A DNA stretch of 64,000 nucleotides, from the NCBI RefSeq assembly GCF_022682495.2, contig NC_071389.1:8919199-8983198 (forward strand). Reading direction: 5' to 3'. The stretch comes from Desmodus rotundus. Lineage: Eukaryota; Chordata; Mammalia; Chiroptera; Phyllostomidae. Positions 1 through 11,200 of the stretch are shown here, piece by piece. Numbering within the stretch: position 1 is the first letter of the stretch; each line of letters opens with the position of its first letter. Both the position numbers and the translations under genes were made by a program. The notes below the pieces were generated by a model. The model was not told the DNA's origin. It did not search any database and saw only the letters and a program-made list of their open reading frames with translations.

Positions 1-725
1 CCCTCCCACCTCTACTTATTATCTAGCCGTTCCAGCTTGGGGGAGGGTGTGCAGGAGGTAGGAGGGGGTCCTCGACAGGTGACACGATGGCCACTGGGCC
101 CTGTCTCCCAGGACCCTGGGACCCAGCTGCAAAGAGCTTGAGTCCAGACAGGTCGTGACAGCCCAAGAGAGCAAATCCAGGTGACCTGCTTCATTGGGGC
201 ACCCCGGAAAAAGCGCAAGCCCAGCCTACATGGACCACTCCCTGCGTTCTCCCAGCCGCGGTCAGCATCTTCTATCCTCAAGCAGACCCTGACTGGAAGG
301 CAGCCACGCCCGGGTTTTGCAGACAAAGAAACTGAGGCTCTGGAAGATGGAGTGACTCCCGGGTCCCTGGGGTTAGTGACCGGCGGTGGAACCCAGACCC
401 ACCTGACTCTGGGGACCTTGGGAAATTCCAGGCCAGATTGAAGTGTAAGCACCCCCTCCGCCAGACTGGGCAGGTAGGGCCACTAACCCAAGTGATCTAC
501 GGATGGGGGAGGGTAAGGACCACTCAGGGTGCACAAAGGACACGGGGGTGTGGGCAGAGGGGGTGGCCTCCCTCCCTCCAGGCCTGGGCCGGGGGATGGG
601 AGGAGGGGTCGAGGAGACAAAGGGAGGGGGAGGGGGCGGCGCGGGGTGCGGCCAGCCAGGTGGGGGGGCAGGTAGGGGGCTGCTTCCGCTCGGCGGGAGT
701 CCCTGGCCCCCTCCCCCAAGCCTCA

Positions 726-735
726 CCTTTTATGG
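726..735. promoter_or_regulatory. CArG box (SRF site), perfect match
   Basis: CCTTTTATGG fits CC(A/T)6GG exactly. It lies in the FBLIM1 promoter about 130 bases before the first donor. SRF with MRTF cofactors controls many actin-cytoskeleton and adhesion genes, so a functional site would suit migfilin. The same bases could also serve as a weak TATA-like element. Confidence 0.6.
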
Positions 736-759
736 TAAGGCGGCCGGGGCGGCGGGGCG

Positions 760-866
760 GAGGGAGCCAGGGGGCGGGGAGGGCGGAGGGGCGGGAGGCC
801 CGCGCTCCTCCTGGCTCTGCTTGCTTGGGCGTCGGACCGGACCCTGCCCGGGCGCAAGTGGCCCAG
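760..866 (+). other. FBLIM1: Probable non-coding exon 1 of FBLIM1
   Basis: The right edge is set by the donor GCCCAG/GTAAGC (866/867). The left edge is a guess from the CArG/TATA-like element at 726-735. There is no ATG in a useful context, which fits a 5' UTR exon spliced to the acceptor at 4968. Other first exons may exist elsewhere. Confidence 0.5.
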
Positions 867-1644
867 GTAAGCTGGGCGGGGGGGTGGGGGTCCCGTCCTT
901 CCGTCCTTGCCCGGAGTACACACAGGTGACAACCCAGCAGTACGGGGCCGGAGGCCACCCCGCCCCCAGCCGGGACCCCAGCCCCGAAGCTCCTGTAGGG
1001 GTCCTGCGGCACTCCGGGTGGGGGAAGGTGCCTGCGAGACCTGGGGGCGCTGTCCTTCTGTCTCAGCAACTCGGTCACAGTCCCAGAGTCGGGGGAGGGC
1101 TAGTGTCCCGGCCCCGTGCGGGGCGCCAGGGGCAGGGGGAGGCAGGGCGGAAGCTCCCGCACAAAGAGGACAGCGTCCCGCACATGGATCGAATTAAAGT
1201 CTCCGGCAGCGCCCCACGGTGACCCGGCCAGCGCCCTGCTTGGCTGCTTGCGGGAGGGCGCCGGGTTTCCGGAGCTCCGGGGACCTCCGGGCCCCTTTAT
1301 CCAGCTGGGGTCAGGAGAGGGGAGGGGACGAGCTCCAGGACAGTCCTTCTCAGGGCCGTAGTCCCCGTCGGGGGCTGGGAAAGGGTGAGGCTGGGCCAGC
1401 CCCAAGGTGTGTGCATCTTGGCATGGGTCCTCCGAGGATCCCGGGAAGGGGCTGGGCAGTGCTTGGATTCCTTCCCCTCGTTATGACGGAAGCGAAGTCC
1501 TAGTCCCTCCTGTCCCCGTGGGAGCCCAGCCCCCAGGGGCTCCTCCTCCCACTCCGGGGCTGAAGAACCAACTGGCCTTCTCTTGGCCCTAAGTACCAAG
1601 GTCTTGTGCACCCTCTCTCCTCTTGTCCCTTCAGCCTGCCACCC

Positions 1645-1775
1645 TTTAGGACAGACCTCATTATTCTCACTTTATTAAAAAAAGCTGAGGCCCAGAGAGG
1701 TTCAGTGACCCGCCCCCAGTCACCCAGCAGGAAAGAGGTGGGGCCCGTGCGAACCCAGCTGGGTGTGCCTCCTCC
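1645..1775 (-). repeat. MIR fragment
   Basis: Contains the reversed MIR core (CTTTATT…GCTGAGGCCCAGAGAGGTTC, then AGTGACCCGCCCC). Confidence 0.6.
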
Positions 1776-2741
1776 CCTTTCTTGGTGAGAGAGAGGGAGG
1801 GGAAGCCCTCCCTGAGCTGCGAGGGTCCGGGGCGGGGGAGGGGGGGTGAGGGGGTGCAGTCCCACTCCCATCTCTAACAGTTTAATTCTGAACGGAGGGG
1901 AGACTGCTTTACCAGAGTGTCAAAGAACAAAGCTTAGAGGCGGTTCCAGAGTTTTTGGAAGGGGTAAGGAATAGGACACGGGAGGGGGGAGGGGGCACTA
2001 CCCGGACCCCCTGGAGGCCCTGCCCTGGGCTGCAGCCTAAAGCTGGGCTGGGTGGGTGGTTGCTGGATCTCAGCCTCCTTCCTTCCTCTTGACAGGAAAT
2101 GACTTTCCTTCCCTTTGTTCCCACTTTCTCTGCTTACCCGACTGGATCTCAGATTCGCCCTCTGGGGGAGGAAGGATGGGGGTGGAGGGGCCCCGGGGCA
2201 CTGCTGCCTGAAATGCTGCCCACAGGGAACTTTTGCACATGAACCCCACTCCGGGTTGACGGGGCAGGGGACAATGGGACCAGAGAGACGCAGCCTCCCT
2301 TTCCCGCTGGGGCTTGGCTGACCTGACTGACCAGGCTTTGCAAATCCCCAGCTGGGCCCCTTCCCCTGGGGCCTGAAGTCCCAGCAGAAACCGCAGGAAG
2401 TTGGGGGGGTGCCCAGCTGTGAACATCTGGCCTCAGCACTGGGACATTTGCCATGGATGTTTTCTGAGAAACCAGCAGATCCAACTTCCTGAAGGGGTGA
2501 GCTGGGGTGGAGTGGAGGTCAGGGGTCGGAGCAGGGTGGGGGAGGAAGGCAGAGGTGGCATCCACAGCAGTCTCTGGGGACCGCCCAGGATGCACTGACC
2601 ACAAGATAATCTGTCCAGATTGGGCCATTCTGGGGTGAGAAGGAGCCTGAGAATTTGGGGGCATGCTTGCGACCCAGGGAAGAAAAAGTGAGTCTCAGGT
2701 CCAGAGACACCTGGTGGACTCACGTCGGATGGTGATGGTGC

Positions 2742-2935
2742 CCAGTTAGAATCCCGAGTTGGCCACAGGTGTCCTGGGAAAGTCACTTAACCTCTTGGGG
2801 CCTCACTGGCCCATCTGTGAAGTGGGGGCAGAACAGACTGGGAGGGTTAGGTGAGTTTTGAGGACCGGAAGGCCCTGGGCACGGTGCCTGGCACACAGCA
2901 GGCGCTTCATCAGCAGCGCCCTTGTGGTTTCTTGT
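2742..2935 (+). repeat. MIR SINE
   Basis: Sense core (GAAAGTCACTTAACCTCTTG, CTGGCCCATCTGTGAAGTGG) and 3' part (GTGCCTGGCACACAGCAGGC). Confidence 0.8.
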
Positions 2936-3739
2936 ATTGAAATCTCAGAGGCGCTCTGAACATTGTTTACAGAAGCAGGTAATGAAATTTGTAGCGAAGT
3001 ACAAAACGAAAGGCTGCGGCGGCCAATATGGGCGTATGTACTTGCAAACGTCACTTACGAAACGAGAAACAAAAGGGAATACTTAGAGAATTTTTGACGC
3101 TTTCTTCAAATATTGGTTTCTATTTTGGAATAGGTTTTCTTTTCTTTATCAGACTGAGCAATACATTTTAACCAAACATATAAACAAACTTAAGAGGAAT
3201 TTACAAGCATTGATGTTGTTTTTGTTATTATTATTCTCTGTCAGTCACCAAGACTGCCCACGGTGGCCACTTGGGACTTAGTATGGAGGGAGGCCTTTGG
3301 GTGGCCACCTGGGCTCCAAGTCCACCATTGGGTTCTGTCTGGGCGCTCACCCCTGCCCCCCGCTTATCCAGGTTCGCTCTCTGGGTCCTTGTTTTCTCTC
3401 CTCCCCACGGACCTGTGGGCTGGGCTTTGGGGCCATGTCTGGGTGACCCGGGGGGAGAGTGAGAGAGAAGAGGACACGTTTTTCCCACTGGGTGCCCTGT
3501 GCGGGCTCCTGAGCTGAGTGTGGTTGACGTGCCCCTCCCCATGGCCCACCTCAGCCTCGGTCCCCGAGGCCACTGTCCACAGGAGCCCCTGAGAGATGAA
3601 ACTGGCTGTCCCTGGTCAGGCTGCTGCCTTGCTCCCAGACCTGTGCCCTGATGCCTGTGCTGGGAGCTGGACCCGGTCCACACAGAAATCCCGGGCCCAG
3701 CTGATGGCACACGGGTCACTTCTGGCAGGGGCTGGGGTG

Positions 3740-4200
3740 GGACAGTGAGACAGCCTGCCCTGGGACAGGCTGTCATTGCCCTGTGGAAGCAGACAACAGT
3801 CCCAGGGAAAGGGTCAGGAATCGGGGCGGGGGTGGGGTGCTTCATGGAGGAGGTAATGTTTCAGCTGGGCCTCTTAGGAAAACCAAATTCACCTTGTGGC
3901 GGGCGAGAGAGGAAGAACAACAGGTGGTGGAAAACACTCCCAGACAGGTTAAGGAGAAAGATGGTCGAGGAAGGGGGAGTGGGCCAGGGGACTTTGGGAC
4001 TTTACCTTCCAGGTCGTAGGGAGCCAGGGAAGACGTTTGAATAGCGGAGCAACTGTAGAAAGACCGCTCCAGGGACAGGGTGGGAGTCAGGACTGGAGCC
4101 CACTGAGGGTTTGGGCTGCAGTTTGGGAAGTGGGGCAGAGTGAGGGATTCCAGCAGTGGACACGAGGATTGACCGGCTCTGGAGGCCGACTGTGGAGGAG
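3740..4200 (-). repeat. L2 LINE fragment
   Basis: + strand reads ATGGAGGAGGTAATGTTTCA-GCTGGGCCT and later GGGAGCCAGGGAAGACGTTT-GAAT, the reverse of the L2 3' region. Diverged. Confidence 0.5.
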
Positions 4201-4284
4201 AGGGTGCTGGCTGGTGGGCTGGGCTGGAGAGGCAGCCGAGCCGGGCGGCCAAGAGATGGGCTCCGGGGCCAAATCCCCACCGTG

Positions 4285-4440
4285 CTGCCGCATGACCCAA
4301 ACAAGTGACTTCTTCACATCTTTGCCTCGGTTTCCTCGTCCGTAAGATGGGGGTGGCAGTCGTGCCTCGCCCCCAGCGGTGTTGGGGGCATTTATGAGTT
4401 AATGGCCAGAAAGTGCTTAAGGCACAGAGTGGGTCTTAGG
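4285..4440 (+). repeat. MIR SINE
   Basis: Sense core AAGTGACTTCTTCACATC … CCTCGGTTTCCTCGTCCG, then GAGTTAATGG and AAGTGCTTAAGGCACAG. Confidence 0.75.
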
Positions 4441-4988
4441 ACATGGTAGCTTTGATTTTTCTGTCCCCGCTGCCTCCTGGAGGCCAGTCCTGACACTCTC
4501 CCATGGAGGAGCTGCCCCAACCTTGGGGACTTCAGCCCTCCCAGGAGAATCGGGATCCTAGGTGAGAGAGGTAACTTGGGGTATGGCACTGGGCTGGGCT
4601 GGCCGTCAGCCTTGCTCGGGGCGGGGGCTGGAGGAGCTGCTCCTTCCTCACACTCCTTGGTGGCGGGAAATTAATCATTCGTGGGGTGAGCAGGGCAGGG
4701 TTGCCCTTTGCTCCCCCAGGTGTGCAGGTTCAGGGGAGGGGCAGACAGGACGCTGGGTCCCACCCTGTAGCCAAGTCACCTGGTAAACACTTGCCCTGGC
4801 CCGAAGGACATCACTAGCCCCTTCCTTGGCTGGGCTGGGTCTCACTGGCTCGGTGGGTGGCTGCTTCTGTCTTGTTGGGAGGAGGAAGGCTCCGTGCCCC
4901 AGGGGAGGGACTGCGGCCCAGGTGGACTTCTCCCTGTGCCTTGAGCCCAAGTGCCACTCTGCCCCCAGCCCCACCAGGAGCCGTGGCA

Positions 4989-5238
4989 ATGGCCTCAAAG
5001 CCTGAGAAGCGGGTCGCCTCATCTGTCTTTATCACCTTGGCACCCCCACGTCGAGATGAGGCTGTGGTTGAGGAAGTGAGACGGGCAGCTTGCGCGGCCC
5101 GGCCTGCCCGCCCCTGGGAATCTCCTGCGCCCATGAAGGCACCTGGAGCTGGCCCAGCGGGGGGGCCCGGTCCCTGGACACCCTCTGGCAGGGCTGCAGC
5201 CACAGTGCCAGCTGTCCCCCCTCAGCTCTCCAATGGAG
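4989..5238 (+). CDS. FBLIM1: FBLIM1 coding exon 1: start codon and filamin-binding segment
   Basis: The exon itself starts at 4969, after a CCCCCAG acceptor (AG 4967-4968), so it includes 20 bases of 5' UTR. The ATG at 4989 sits in GCAATGG. It encodes 83 codons plus one base (phase 1) and ends at GAG/GTAAGA (donor 5239). The N-terminus matches the migfilin peptide that lies in the filamin Ig-repeat groove, including the SVFITLAPP strand. An upstream in-frame ATG at 4857 lies before the acceptor, so it is intronic and was not used. Confidence 0.95.
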
Positions 5239-8200
5239 GTAAGAGACTGGGGACTGGGTGGGAGACTGGGGTGGAGCCAGCACGAGGGTGGGGGCGGTGG
5301 GCAGGCTCTGAGATCATTCATTCATCATTCATTCATCGAACACCTACTGTGTGCAGGGTAGACTCTGAAACCCATCTGTCTGGGTTTGAATCCTGGCTCC
5401 CACACTTCTTGGCTGTGTGACGTTGGCCTCAGTTTCCTACTCTGATAACAGGGGTAATGACGGCACCTTCATCAGAGGGTTGGATGAGTTAGCACGGACG
5501 CTAGCGCAGCACTTGTCACATGGGATGCATTAAATACGTTACCTGTTGTTGTTACTCTGGGCCAGACACTGGGGGCGTGAACAGAGACAAAGTTTTCCGC
5601 CTGCGAGAAACTTACATCTTAGGAAAACAGATAACAAAAATATAAAATGTAATTCAGGAAGACACAAGTGCTACAGAGGAATAAGACGCAGCGAAGAGGT
5701 AAGGAGGTACAACTGGTTGTGGGGGGGTCAGAATGGCTTCTCCAAGAAGGTGACATTCAGCTAAGACCTGAAGGACGGGGCAGAGCTGGAAGGACAGTGG
5801 GAACAGCAAGTGCCCAGCCCTGGGCAGGAATGAATTTGGCCAGTCTGAAGGGCCTCAGGGGTGATTTTGTTTCCTCTGGGCTCTGCTGTTCTCTGGCTGT
5901 GTGATCATAGATAAACTTCCTCCCTTGGTTTCTGCCTCTGGAAAATGGAAGCGTGGTTGTGTGTGATGCATCCATCGCAGAGTGGGTGCTTCACCTGTGA
6001 CTTTTCCTTTTTAAAGATTTTATTTATTTATTTTTAGGGAGAGGGGAAGGAAAGGGGAGAGAGAGGGGGAGAAATACCAATGTGTGGTTGCCTCTTGTGC
6101 ACCCCCTACTGGGGACCTGACCTGGCCTGCAACCCAGGCATGTGCCCTGACTGGGAATCGAACCAGTGACCCTTTGGTTGGCAGCCGGGTGACTGTTCTT
6201 TTACCTCATGCCCGGTCTGAGCTGGCCCTGCTGCCTGGTTGACGAGAGCCTTCCAATCCTCTCTCCCTGCGGCTTCCATGGGAAGTGTCAGCGGTTGGAT
6301 TGGGTAGCAGCGATGAAGGATGACGGTCAGGGACCTGAGGCAGGGGCATGGCCCACTGTCGTCAGGGCACCAGCTGCAACAAGGCAATGAGGCACCGAGG
6401 GTGAGAGGCCAGCCCCGGACGGCAGCTGAGCCCCCAGAATCCCCCAGACGTCCAGTCAGTCATCCTGCTAGCCTAGGGCAGCCCTGTGCAGCCATCACCA
6501 TGGAAACCACCTAGAGACCCATAGGAAATGCCAGTGACAGGAGGCCGGAAAGAAGGGGCTGCACGTGTACACACAGGGGAGCATGTGGATGTTCGTGTAA
6601 CGTGCGTTCTCATTATGACGCAACCTCCTACATTGACCTCTCCGTCCTAACCACGCACCCTAAGGACACAGCCCTGTCCAGCTGCTTCTCTACCTCTACG
6701 CAGAAGAACCGGACCAAGCTCCACACATCAGGACGCGTCATCCAGTGGGAAAAAATAGGTCTCTTTGGGTAGGAGAGGGAGCTCAAGAAGTACCATTTAG
6801 ATGCCAAAATTTCTTGGACGTTTTCACGGGTTATCAGAGTTATCCTGGGACCGTGCGCCCGGGTGACAAAACCAGACCTTCCTCACTTAGGAATGGGTGG
6901 CTTCTTCACAGCGACCAGTCAGCCGTTTCGCCCCCCGGCTGGGTGAACGTGGGGTTCAGCCTCGGTGGAGCGAGGTGCCTTCTGAGTGAGCCCCCTGGTC
7001 ACGAGTCTGGTCTGACTACAGAACACGACGGTGGGCCCTGGGTCCCCGCCAGCTGCTTAAAGCCGCCTCTACAGCAGGCTGTCATCTGATGCCTCTTCTG
7101 GCGCTTGTCCCTCAGGAACCCACCCACAGTTCTCTAGCCCTTCACCCTGGCAGAAGCCCCCACCTTCCCCATGCCCCTCCCCCACTCCGCGCTAGACACT
7201 CACACTGCCCCTCCCGTCTCTTATTCGTAAGTCAGTTTTTCTCTGGGCTTCTCCCTGAAAGTCTGCTCGCCCTCCTCTGGTTCTCGGCCACCTGAACAGA
7301 ATCATCCTCACTCTGCTCGGGCCCGCTTCTGCACACCTGTCCCATGGCCTCCAGTCCCTGTCTTGAATGCCTGCCCGCCCTTCACAGCCTCCCTAAGGCA
7401 GGCCGTGGGAGAGGCCTCGGTACCTGCTGCGTCTCCCGCTCTGGTTCCTGACTCACGGCAGCTCCGCGAGAGCGAGGTTCTCACACTTCAGCAGCATCAG
7501 CATCCCTGGGGGCTTGTTCAGACGCGGCTGGCCCCACCCTGGAGTTTCTGATTCAGCAGGTCTGCTGTGGGGCCCAAGACTTTGCATTTCTTACGTGTTT
7601 CCAGGTAGTGTTCCAGCTCTGGTCTGGGGGCCATACTTGGGGAGCTGTTGTTTAGTCCTAAGGCATTAAGCAGGTGAGACTTGAGGAGTAGAAGAGTCGT
7701 TCTCAGTGTGGCCTTTGAACCAGCAGCATGGGGAACTTTTCAAAAGATGTGAGTTCTGGGAACTTACCCCTAACCTACTGAATCAGCAGCACTGGGGTGG
7801 GGCCTGGCCCTCTGCATTGGAACAAGCTTGGAACAAGCTTCCTGTCTGTGCAGTGCCCTCAGCCCTTGGGACAAAGGAGGGGGGTCATTATCTGCATGGA
7901 ATGGACGGGAAACCTGAAGCCCCAGGAGGTGCCCCAGTGAATGAGCCGAGAATGGGACCAGAGCCCAGGACTCCCGACCTCGGGAGGACATAGCCTACCT
8001 GGTGTGGCCGGGACACAGTGGGTTGGTAGAGGACTCTGTGTCCTTTCTCCAAGGGCACTATCATCAGGGCTCACCTCTAGTGGCAGAAACAGGATTTTCA
8101 TGGACATGTACACAGCCCTGCGCCACGTAGGGCTTCTCTCCTGACCCCCAGTCCCTTCTCCAGGGGAGTATGGAGGGGTGGGGGTTACCCGGACGTCAGT

Positions 8201-11200
8201 GTAGTGGACAGGGGCGTCTGGGGCTGAGGCAGGAGCTTGGCTACTAGCTGGCCCACCTCCTCCCTGCCTGCCAGGAGCCCTGGGAAGGCTGTGCCCCCCA
8301 ATGTCACTCCTGTCCTGCGTGTGTTTGGTGGTGGGGGGGGTTCCAATATACTCGGGTAGAGAGAGCAGTACAAGGAACCCTGTGTACTCCATATCTACTC
8401 TCAACGATGACTAGGTTTTTGCCATTTTTGTTCCCTCTATCTGTCTCTTCCTTTCTTCCCTTCCTTTCCTTTCCTTCTAAGTATTTTATTTATTTACTTG
8501 TTTTTAGAGAGAGGGGAAAGGAAGGAGAAAGGGAGAGAAGCATCAAGGTGTGCTTGCCTCTTGCATACCCCCTGCTGGGGACCTGGCCTGCAACCCAGGC
8601 ATGTGCCCTTACTGGGAATCGAACCAGTGACCTTTTGGTTCACAGGCCCATGCTCAATCCACTGAGCTACACCAGCCAGGGCCCCCTTTTCTTTCTTTCT
8701 TTTTTTTTTTACACATAACTACAATGTGAAACAAAATCAGCGAGAATACCTATGATTATCTAATACACTACCCATAATTCATTTACCCTGAATTGCCATA
8801 AAAATGCCCTGTAACTGTTGGATTGTAGTGGAATGATGGGTTACATTATGTCTTGTCTTTCCTTTGAGCTACATCATGCAGTGGAATTTTTAGCTTTTCC
8901 TCATCTGCAAAATGAGGATTAAATGAGACGACTCATCCTTTGAATCAGGATCCAATAAGGTCTGTACCAGCAGTGTCCAACAAAAATACATTGTGAGTCA
9001 CAAATCACGCCTCATGTGTAATTTAAAGTTCTAGGATCCACCCTGAAAAAAGTAAAAAGTATTAAGTGGTGTTACTTTTCATAATAGGTCATGCAACCCA
9101 ATATATAAAAATTATTATTTTGGCATGTGATCATTATAAAAATGATATTCACTTACTTTTAGAGAGAGGGGAAGGGAGGGAGAAAGAGAGAAACATCAAT
9201 GTGTGGTTGCCTCTCGCACACCCCATACTGGGCCCTCAACCCAGGCATGTGCCCTGACTGGGGATCGAACCAGCGACCCTTTGGTTCACAGGCTGGCTCT
9301 CAATCCACTGAGCCACAACAGCCAGGGCTCAGCATGGACTTTTCACGTGCTCAATAGCCACCTGTGGCTGGTGGCAACTTTGTATGACTGGACGAATATA
9401 GACATCATATGGGGTCATTTTTCTCTTCCCTGCCACTGACTTGTCGCAGAAATGTGCTGATGTGACTCTTGGCTTCCTTGTGTTCTCGTCCCACTTGCCC
9501 CTCTGTCTTCCAAATTTATTATAAGAGGACGTTAAGTCTAGGGACCCACTTCGATTGTGTTTGGTTTTGGTTTACGTTTTGGGGCTTGTTTTGGTAAGAG
9601 CACTTCAGAGCTGGTGCCTACAGCTTACTATAGCATCAGGTGACTCAGAAGACCCCTGATGTCCGTTGAGGTTAGTTGGAGGCTTGGGCTGGCAGCCAGA
9701 CCCTCCGTGGACAGTTCTGCATCCACCTGCTGAGGGTCATTCCCTGAGTCTATGATGTCGCTAATGGCAGTTCCCACACTTGAGTGGCTTCAGCACCACC
9801 TGAAGAGCGCATCCTTGTGCTTGCAGGGTGTTCTCTCCCTCCTCCCACCCTGGATGGGGAGGACGCACTCCCCGACCTGGACCTCCTTCCACCTCCACCG
9901 CCCCCACCGGCACAACCGCCTCCTCCCAATGATGATGACGACGTGCCCCCTGCCCCAGTGGGGGTGTCAATCATTTCCGACTTAGAGCAGCTACACCTGC
10001 CCCCGCCCCCGCCCCCACCACAGGTATGTGGACCATTTTTAATCCTCTGCCCTTAATAACAGAGGCCACTATAGAAATGGGAGGGACTCCAGGCCAAGGA
10101 AAATCCTGGGTCCAGCAGCTTCCTTAGTAGAAGGAAGTAGCTTTGACTGGTTGGAGGAACCCAGACCAGGAGCTGGGAGACCTGGGCTCCATCTGCCACT
10201 GTAACCTTCCTGCTGAGTGACCTTAGCTGGGTCACTTGTTTCTCTGGGCCTCGGTGTCCTCTGTACCATGGGGCTAGTGCTTTGTGCCACCAGATGAGGG
10301 GCGGAGCTGAGAGGGCCGTGTGGAGTCCCCACTGGATGACTTCTTTCCTACCCCCCACCTCTTGTGTCCCCACAGTCCCTGGCGGAGGGGCCTTCATTCC
10401 GGCTTCAGCCTAGTCATCTGGGGCCCACAGAGGAGGAGCTGCCGCCTCCCCCAGATGAACCCGTTGGCTTCCCCGAGAGAGAGGTGTCCACAGGTATGGG
10501 CCCAGGGCTGGGGCTTCTGGGAGGTCCCCAGGGGTGGTGGGAACTGGGACAGCAGGGACCACCGGGATCCCCCCAGCTCCCAGTTCAGTGACGGGCCTTG
10601 GAGTGGTACATCGACTTTATTTTTATCGCCTTAACCTTTTTTCCTTTAGCACTAAAATCCACGTAAAAGTGATCATATCGATCACCAAATTTGCTATGAT
10701 CGCAAAAACACCTGGAATTTCTTTTCACTATTTAATTTTTTGAGTACATGAGACCCTCACATCACATAAGGTGGAAAGGTGAAAGGGTACACAGTGGAGT
10801 CTTCCCTTGTTAACATTGTGTGTATTTCAGGTGTATTTTATGCACACATAATTAATACAAATACGCATCCACCGCCCCCTCCATTATTTCCACAAATAGG
10901 AGCAAACTCCATGCTGTTCTGCACTTCCTTTGTGCATCTTAGCGCTCGTTGCACGTGAGGACATGGGGCGGGTTCTTACTCTTTTTCACAGCTGCATCGT
11001 ATTCCTTAGCGGGGCCCTACCATGTGCATATTTAACCAGTTGCCTATGAACGGGTGCTTAGGGGGCTCCTGGCTATAACAACAACAAAAAAAAGGCTGAG
11101 ATGAATTGCCTTGCACGTGGTCGTCTTTCCTGGGTGCATGTTTGTGAGATAAATCGCTAGAAGAGGAAGTAGTATGGGCGAAGCGTGGGTGCATTTATAA

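Larger units (their letters stand above)
560..1370 (+). promoter_or_regulatory. FBLIM1: FBLIM1 CpG-island promoter
   Basis: GC- and CpG-rich stretch with several GC boxes (GGGGCGG, GGGGCGGGG around 750-800), a perfect CArG box at 726-735, and G-tracts at 622-668. It lies about 4 kb upstream of the FBLIM1 start codon, directly before a good splice donor. The exact transcription start is not visible; a start near 760-800 would fit the CArG/TATA-like element and the donor at 866. Confidence 0.7.
867..4968 (+). other. FBLIM1: FBLIM1 intron 1
   Basis: Runs from the donor at 867 to the CCCCCAG acceptor. GC-rich for its first 2 kb, then mixed. It contains MIR fragments (1645-1775, 2742-2935, 4285-4440) and a minus-strand L2 segment (about 3740-4200). 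A short AT-rich block lies at about 2960-3240. No further coding sequence is supported. Confidence 0.6.
5239..9826 (+). other. FBLIM1: FBLIM1 intron 2
   Basis: Contains an L2 fragment split by a MIR (5310-5860), three minus-strand VES copies (6011, 8478, 9144) and two MER5-type fragments (7465-7845). The stretch 6230-7460 shows no recognisable repeat or exon. Confidence 0.6.

Noticed and set aside
503..1222. 239-codon open frame in the FBLIM1 promoter
   Set aside because: Gly/Pro-rich composition explained by the GC-rich island. It overlaps the predicted first exon and donor; no recognisable protein.
4857..4988. Upstream in-frame ATG for FBLIM1 at 4857
   Set aside because: It lies before the CCCCCAG acceptor at 4968 and so is intronic. 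The start at 4989 matches the known migfilin N-terminus.
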